This document shows positions 57,685 to 64,000 of a stretch of 64,000 nt of DNA, piece after piece (within the stretch, counting starts at the first letter, position 1; each line of letters opens with the position of its first letter). The notes under the pieces are model-generated. The model had not been told where the DNA came from and made no database searches. It was given only the letters and a program-made list of their open reading frames with translations. Where the stretch lies: assembly GCF_900659635.1 (NCBI RefSeq), contig NZ_CAACVB010000006.1, positions 1 through 64,000 of the forward strand, read 5' to 3'. A program made the translations under genes and the position numbers. Source of the stretch: Actinomadura roseirufa. GTDB lineage: Bacteria; Actinomycetota; Actinomycetes; Streptosporangiales; Streptosporangiaceae.

Positions 57685-58248
57685 GTGGACGAGAAGGACC
57701 TGGGCACGGACCTGGCGAAGGTGCTGATCCCCGAGGCCGACCTGCAGGCCAGGGTGCGGGAGCTGGCCGCGGAGATCGACGCCGACTACGCGGGGAGGGA
57801 CCTGCTGCTCGTCGGGGTCCTCAAGGGCGCCGTTATGATCATGGCGGACCTCGCGCGCGCTCTGCACTCGCCCGCGTCCATGGACTGGATGGCCGTGTCG
57901 TCGTACGGTTCGGGGACCAAGTCGTCCGGAGTCGTGCGTATCCTCAAGGACCTGGACACCGACATCATCGACCGCCACGTGCTGATCGTGGAGGACATCG
58001 TGGATTCGGGTCTGACCCTGTCGTGGCTGGTCAGCAACCTGCGGTCGCGAGGTCCGGCGTCGCTGGAGATCTGCGCGCTGCTGCGCAAGCCGGAGGCGGT
58101 CAAGACCGAGCTCGACGTGAAGTACATCGGGTTCGACATCCCGAACGAGTTCGTCATCGGTTACGGGCTCGACTATGGGGAGAGGTACAGGAACCTGCCG
58201 TTCGTCGGCACTCTGGCACCCCATGTCTACGGTGGTGAGGGCGCCTGA
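57685..58248 (+). CDS. hpt: Hypoxanthine phosphoribosyltransferase
   Basis: A 187-residue purine-salvage enzyme making IMP (and usually GMP) from hypoxanthine/guanine and PRPP. PRPP-binding motif [28 protein letters not shown] and the flexible-loop [11 protein letters not shown] are typical. GTG 57685 is chosen (GAGGATGGGG upstream, family-like N-terminus); the open frame extends further 5' without homology. Confidence 0.95.
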   Translation: MDEKDLGTDLAKVLIPEADLQARVRELAAEIDADYAGRDLLLVGVLKGAVMIMADLARALHSPASMDWMAVSSYGSGTKSSGVVRILKDLDTDIIDRHVLIVEDIVDSGLTLSWLVSNLRSRGPASLEICALLRKPEAVKTELDVKYIGFDIPNEFVIGYGLDYGERYRNLPFVGTLAPHVYGGEGA

Positions 58249-58553
58249 GACGGCGGCCGGTAACCGCGCCAGGGAACAAGGGACCGTTACGGATCGTTGC
58301 AAGGGTCGTTGACGGGTATATGGAAAGGACGCAGGAGATCGGCGCTGGCTGCGTCTCCTGCGCCCTGCGGTGTACCGTCGGTATCCCGGGCCCTCCGGGG
58401 CAGGGAGCCACACGCGGGAGACCGCTTCGGTGGGTTCGGAGCCCCGGGCGACGGACCTTTGTTGGTCGCAGTGGTGCCCGCCCCCCGGGACGGGCGAGGA
58501 TCGCACACAGACGTTGGTCAGGAGGGACGGGCCCCGAAGGGGTAACCGGATAA
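58249..58553 (+). other. ftsH leader region
   Basis: 305 bases without a gene. Contains several GC-rich inverted segments (for example GGAGA...TCTCC at 58336-58357) and a TATATG near 58317 that may be part of a promoter. No recognised riboswitch. Confidence 0.4.
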
Positions 58554-60557
<2,004 letters not shown>

Positions 60558-60562
60558 TCGTC

Positions 60563-61177
60563 TTGGCCGTTCCCTACGACGAGGCGCCGATCAGCGAGGA
60601 CCCGCCCGGATTCGACCACGTCCGGATCGAGAAGGCGGTGCGCGAGATCCTGTTCGCGATCGGGGAGGACCCCGATCGCGACGGGCTCCGCGACACCCCG
60701 GCACGGGTGGCGCGGGCGTACGCCGAGCAGTTCGCCGGCCTGCGCCAGCGCCCCGAGGACGCTCTGACCACGGTCTTCGACGCGGACCACGAGGAAATGG
60801 TCCTGGTCAAGGACATCGAGGTGTACAGCGTGTGCGAGCACCATCTGGTGCCGTTCCACGGGGTCGCCCACGTCGGGTACACGCCCAACAAGAAGGGGCA
60901 GATCACCGGCCTGTCGAAGCTGGCCCGGCTGGTGGACGTCTTCGCGCGTCGCCCGCAGGTCCAGGAACGCCTGACGAGCCAGGTCGCGGACGCCCTCATG
61001 AGCGTGCTGGAGCCGCGCGGCGCGATCGTGGTGATCGAGGCCGAGCATCTGTGCATGACCATGCGGGGCGTCCGGAAGCCGGGCGCCAAGACGGTGACCT
61101 CGGCGGTGCGCGGCGACTTCCGCGATCACGCGGAGACCCGCGCCGAGGCGATGAGCCTGATCCTCGGGCGCTCCTGA
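60563..61177 (+). CDS. folE: GTP cyclohydrolase I
   Basis: A 204-residue homodecameric enzyme that converts GTP to 7,8-dihydroneopterin triphosphate, the first step of folate synthesis. TTG start five bases after ftsH. Zinc ligands in [14 protein letters not shown] and in HLCMTMRGV; also [12 protein letters not shown] and the C-terminal RAEAMSLI. A strong hairpin follows, separating folE from the folP cluster. Confidence 0.96.
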   Translation: MAVPYDEAPISEDPPGFDHVRIEKAVREILFAIGEDPDRDGLRDTPARVARAYAEQFAGLRQRPEDALTTVFDADHEEMVLVKDIEVYSVCEHHLVPFHGVAHVGYTPNKKGQITGLSKLARLVDVFARRPQVQERLTSQVADALMSVLEPRGAIVVIEAEHLCMTMRGVRKPGAKTVTSAVRGDFRDHAETRAEAMSLILGRS

Positions 61178-61210
61178 TCTCCGACCCTTCCCGGGCTTCC
61201 GGGACCACCT

Positions 61211-61243
61211 GAACGGGCCTCAGCGTCGAGCTGAGGCCCGTTC
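61211..61243 (+). terminator. Terminator after folE
   Basis: 13-bp perfect stem GAACGGGCCTCAG/CTGAGGCCCGTTC with a 7-base loop. Confidence 0.85.
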
Positions 61244-61375
61244 GGCGTCTTGCGGCCGGGACGGGGGCGCCGGGCGCCGCCGTCCCGGCCCGCCGGGAGG
61301 CGGCCGGAGCCGCCCGCCGAGGGCGATGTGGGCGGGCACGCCGGAGCGCCGGGATCAAGGCATAGGGTTGGTCAC

Positions 61376-62368
61376 ATGACCAGTGCCGTTGTTCCGGGGC
61401 TCCCCGCACCAGGGCGATGCCTCGTCATGGGCGTGGTCAACGTCACCCCAGATTCGTTCTCCGACGGCGGGTCCTGGTTCGACCCTGAGAAGGCCATCAG
61501 GCACGGGTTCGACCTCGTCGCGGAGGGAGCCGACATCGTCGACGTGGGCGGCGAGTCCACCAGGCCGGGGGCGCAGCGCGTCTCGCTGGAGGAGGAGCTC
61601 CGCCGCGTCGTCCCCGTCATCGAGGCGCTCTCCGCCGAGAACGTTCCCGTCAGCGTCGACACCATGCGCGCCGAGGTGGCAGAGGCGGCGGTCGGCGTGG
61701 GCGCGCGGCTGGTGAACGACGTCAGCGGCGGCCTGGCCGATCCCGACATGCCCCGCGTGGTGGCGGCGGCGCGCGTGCCCTACGTGGTGATGCACTGGCG
61801 GGGGCACAGCCACGACATGCAGACCCGCGCCGTCTACGCCGACGTCGTCCGTGAGGTCCGAGACGAGCTGCTGCAACGCGTCGGGGCGGTGCTGGACGAG
61901 GGCGTCGACCCCTCCATGATCGTCCTCGATCCCGGGCTGGGGTTCGCCAAGAGTCCCAAGGCGGGCCACAACTGGGCCCTGCTGGCGCATCTGGACGCGC
62001 TCACGGCGACGGGCCATCCGGTCCTGGTCGGCGCGTCCCGCAAGAGTTTCCTGACCACGCTCCTCGCCGACGAGGAGGGCGAGCGCCGCCCGTTCGGGGA
62101 GTGCGACGACGCGACCGTGGCCATCACCGCGCTCGCCGCGACGGCGGGGGCGTGGTGCGTGCGGGTGCACCGGGTCCGGCCCAACGTCGACGCCGTCCGC
62201 GTCGCCGCGGCTCTGCGCGCCGCGGGGCCGCACGGCGCCGTGCCGGGTGACGCCGCGCCGGGTGACGCGCGTCCCGTGGCGGTCGGCGCCGGGCGCGGGC
62301 AGGATGTCCCTCGACACGATCATGCCGCGGCGGAGGGTCGCGCCGACTCCGGGAGCGACGACCGATGA
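61376..62368 (+). CDS. folP: Dihydropteroate synthase
   Basis: A 330-residue TIM-barrel enzyme joining pABA to dihydropterin pyrophosphate; the sulfonamide target. Family motifs: MGVVNVTPDSFSDGG, GGESTRPGA, NDVSGG, LDPGLGFAKS and GASRKSF. About 45 extra residues at the C-terminus (after RVAAALRAAG) are Gly/Ala/Asp-rich and probably disordered. ATG start. The stop overlaps the next start (ATGA), first of four such overlaps. Confidence 0.96.
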   Translation: MTSAVVPGLPAPGRCLVMGVVNVTPDSFSDGGSWFDPEKAIRHGFDLVAEGADIVDVGGESTRPGAQRVSLEEELRRVVPVIEALSAENVPVSVDTMRAEVAEAAVGVGARLVNDVSGGLADPDMPRVVAAARVPYVVMHWRGHSHDMQTRAVYADVVREVRDELLQRVGAVLDEGVDPSMIVLDPGLGFAKSPKAGHNWALLAHLDALTATGHPVLVGASRKSFLTTLLADEEGERRPFGECDDATVAITALAATAGAWCVRVHRVRPNVDAVRVAAALRAAGPHGAVPGDAAPGDARPVAVGAGRGQDVPRHDHAAAEGRADSGSDDR

Positions 62369-62802
62369 GCCGTGCCGTGAACCGGGCCGACCTGGACGAG
62401 GTCCACGCGGAGTTCTACGCCGCGTTCGAGGCCGGTGACTTCGACCGCATGTCCGCCGTGTGGGCGGAGGGCCCCTACGCGGCGGGCGTCTCGTGCGTGC
62501 ACCCCGGGTGGACGATGCTGCGCGGGCGCGACGAGGTCCTGCGCTCCTGGGCCCTCATCATGGCCAACACGCCGTACATCCAGTTCGTGCTGACCGACGT
62601 GGAGAGCGATGTTTACGGCGATCACGCCGTGGTCACGTGCAAGGAGAACGTCCTGACCGCCGACGAGGACACCGAGGCCGGCTTCCTCGCCGGAGGGAGC
62701 ATCGTGGCCACCAACGTGTTCGTCCGGGCCGAGGGGGAGTGGCGGCTCCTGCTCCACCACGGCTCGCCCGTGCTCAACGTCACGGATGCAGAGGAAGAAT
62801 GA
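62365..62802 (+). CDS. NTF2-like/SnoaL-fold protein in folate cluster
   Basis: A 145-residue nuclear transport factor 2-like protein (DEVHAEFYAAFEAGDFDRMSAVWAEGP start; CVHPGW, GRDEVLRSWALIM, GEWRLLLHHGSPV). It lies between folP and folB with 4-base overlaps on both sides, an arrangement recurrent in actinomycetes, so a role linked to folate synthesis or pterin handling is suggested but not shown. No catalytic residues can be assigned with confidence. Confidence 0.85.
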   Translation: MSRAVNRADLDEVHAEFYAAFEAGDFDRMSAVWAEGPYAAGVSCVHPGWTMLRGRDEVLRSWALIMANTPYIQFVLTDVESDVYGDHAVVTCKENVLTADEDTEAGFLAGGSIVATNVFVRAEGEWRLLLHHGSPVLNVTDAEEE

Positions 62803-63161
62803 GCCTGGACCGCATAGAACTGCGCGGCCTGCGGGCCCGGGGCCGGCACGGCTGTCTCCCGGCCGAGCGTGAGCTCGGGCAGGAGTTCGTGGTGGACGTC
62901 TCCCTGGGACTCGACACCCGGCCCGCCGCCGCGGGAGACGACCTTTCGCGTACCGTCGACTACGGATCGCTCGCCGGCCGACTGGTCGCCGTCGTCGAGG
63001 GGGAGCCCGTCAACCTCATCGAGACGCTGGCCGACCGGCTGGCACGGATATGCCTGGAAGACGCGGTGGTGGCCGAGGCCGAGGTCACCGTCCACAAGCC
63101 GAGCGCCCCTGTGCCGCACCCCTTCACGGACGTGGCCGTGAAGATCAGGAGGAGTCGATGA
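62799..63161 (+). CDS. folB: Dihydroneopterin aldolase
   Basis: A 120-residue enzyme cleaving dihydroneopterin to 6-hydroxymethyl-dihydropterin and glycolaldehyde. Motifs: LRARGRHGCLPAERELGQEFVVDV, VDYGSL, EGEPVNLIETLAD (catalytic Glu region) and VTVHKPSAPVP with the conserved Lys. ATGA overlaps at both ends. Confidence 0.95.
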   Translation: MSLDRIELRGLRARGRHGCLPAERELGQEFVVDVSLGLDTRPAAAGDDLSRTVDYGSLAGRLVAVVEGEPVNLIETLADRLARICLEDAVVAEAEVTVHKPSAPVPHPFTDVAVKIRRSR

Positions 63162-63745
63162 CAGCGTCCGACCGCATGCCCGACCGCACCGCGACCGGCG
63201 GCCACATGCTGGTCCAGCATCGTGTCGTGTTCTCCCTCGGCAGCAACCTGGGCGACCGGCTGGACAACATCCAGGAGGCCGTCGACGCGCTGTTCGACGC
63301 GCCGGGCCTGGAGTTCGTGGCGTTCTCCCCGGTCTACGAGACGGCGCCCTACGCGCCGCCGGGGGAGTCCCTCCCCGAGCAGGGCGACTACCTGAACATC
63401 GTGCTGGTGGCCGATACCAGGCTGCCGCCGGAGAACCTGCTCGAACGGGTCCTGAACATCGAGAACTCCATGGGCCGCGTCCGCGAGGTCCGCTGGGGCC
63501 CTCGCGTCCTGGACATCGACATCGTGGTGTTCGGGGACGTCTCCTCCGACGACCCCGACCTGACGCTGCCGCACCCCCGCGCGCACGAGCGGGCGTTCGT
63601 GCTCGTGCCGTGGGCCGACATCGAGCCGGACGTGCTCCTGCCGGGGTACGGGCGGGTCGGCGACCTGGCCGAGGCCAAGCAGCGGGAGGGGGGTCCCGCG
63701 GCCGTCCGCCTCCGGGCCGATCTGACGCTCCAGCAGCCTGCATGA
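63158..63745 (+). CDS. folK: 2-amino-4-hydroxy-6-hydroxymethyldihydropteridine pyrophosphokinase
   Basis: A 195-residue enzyme that transfers pyrophosphate from ATP to hydroxymethyl-dihydropterin, feeding FolP. Signatures: SLGSNLGDRLDNIQEAVDAL, ETAPY, RWGPRVLDIDIVVFGD and LPHPRAHERAFVL. About 20 extra N-terminal residues precede the domain. Overlaps folB and the next gene by 4 bases each. Confidence 0.96.
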   Translation: MTASDRMPDRTATGGHMLVQHRVVFSLGSNLGDRLDNIQEAVDALFDAPGLEFVAFSPVYETAPYAPPGESLPEQGDYLNIVLVADTRLPPENLLERVLNIENSMGRVREVRWGPRVLDIDIVVFGDVSSDDPDLTLPHPRAHERAFVLVPWADIEPDVLLPGYGRVGDLAEAKQREGGPAAVRLRADLTLQQPA

Positions 63746-64000
63746 GACCGTCCCGCCCCCTGTTCCTCATCGGCCTCGTGGTCGTCCTCGCAGTGATCAC
63801 CTGGGCGGTGACGCGTTCGGCGTACCTGTCGCTGCCGCCGCTGCCCTGGACGGCCGTGCCGACGCTGCTGCTGCTGGCGCTCGCCGAGGGCTTCACCGGC
63901 GTGAACCTGCTGCGCCGCATCCGCCGCAAGCCGAACACCAGGCCGGTGGAGCCGCTGGCCGTCGCGCGGATGGCGGCGCTGGGCAAGGCCAGCGCGCACG
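63742..64000 (+). CDS. DUF3180 membrane protein (3' end outside window)
   Basis: Partial, 86 residues visible. Two hydrophobic helices (LFLIGLVVVLAVITWAVT and AVPTLLLLALAEGFTGVNLL), then RRIRRKPNTRPVEPLAVARMAALGKASAH, the typical DUF3180 continuation. Start overlaps the folK stop (ATGA). The family regularly follows folK in actinobacteria; function unknown. Confidence 0.88.
   Translation, partial: MRPSRPLFLIGLVVVLAVITWAVTRSAYLSLPPLPWTAVPTLLLLALAEGFTGVNLLRRIRRKPNTRPVEPLAVARMAALGKASAH

Noticed and set aside
58249-58553. Possible riboswitch in the ftsH leader
   Set aside because: Inverted segments are present but match no riboswitch core I know; GC-rich DNA folds readily by chance.

Overview
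The window is very GC-rich (third codon positions almost all G/C), uses GTG and TTG starts freely, and carries typical high-GC Gram-positive gene families: an MFS-dTMP kinase fusion, a PSP1-domain protein, tripled XRE regulators with small partners, a DUF2342 metalloprotease and DUF3180. It is actinomycete chromosome. The gene content and the wording of several proteins suggest Actinomadura or another Thermomonosporaceae/Streptosporangiales genus; that is an inference, not a measured placement.

Layout. (1) 1-13.4 kb, mostly core: the 3' part of tmk, holB, a secreted subtilase, a low-molecular-weight tyrosine phosphatase, a fructosamine-kinase-like protein, a one-chain molybdenum hydroxylase, a membrane-anchored propeller-like protein, the PSP1 protein and a GNAT protein. 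(2) 13.6-19.4 kb: three tandem copies of a cassette made of an XRE regulator of about 400 aa and a partner of about 90 aa. All three share a palindrome, TCCTGACGCTCAGGA, that overlaps the likely ribosome binding site. The third copy carries two more coupled small genes, and a collapsed version of these lies after the second copy. (3) 19.6-31.7 kb: a mobile zone around tRNA-Thr(CGT). It holds a two-repeat CRISPR remnant, integrase tails, a 60-bp direct repeat of the tRNA 3' end, an uncharacterised HExxxH metallopeptidase, an orphan CRISPR array of seven repeats with no cas genes in the window, and an IS4-type transposase bracketed by very long inverted repeats. Divergent TetR/MFS genes and a secreted aminopeptidase-like lipoprotein sit among them. 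(4) 32-45.9 kb, accessory: MFS/HxlR, a MerR operon, HxlR/RidA, a SUKH protein, tandem DUF4360 secreted proteins, LysR/NmrA, a second copy of the HExxxH metallopeptidase, and MarR/MFS. Most of these are divergent regulator-target pairs with visible dyads between them. (5) 45.9-51.6 kb: a VIT-VWA protein coupled to a MerR regulator with a His/Pro/Gly-repeat linker, and an ECF sigma factor fused to a zinc anti-sigma-like motif and a membrane segment. (6) 51.7-64 kb, conserved core: NlpC/P60, ppa, dacB-type carboxypeptidase, DUF2342 protease, tilS, hpt, ftsH, folE, then the tightly overlapped folP-NTF2-folB-folK-DUF3180 genes.

How it fits together. Blocks 1 and 6 look like stable backbone (DNA replication, cell-wall turnover, purine salvage, folate synthesis, membrane proteolysis). 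Blocks 2-4 are a plastic interval with tRNA-targeted integration, decayed recombinases, CRISPR remnants and duplicated gene families. The best candidates for undescribed biology are the triplicated XRE/partner cassette with its shared operator, the two-copy HExxxH metallopeptidase family, and the VIT-VWA/MerR pair with its double palindrome.
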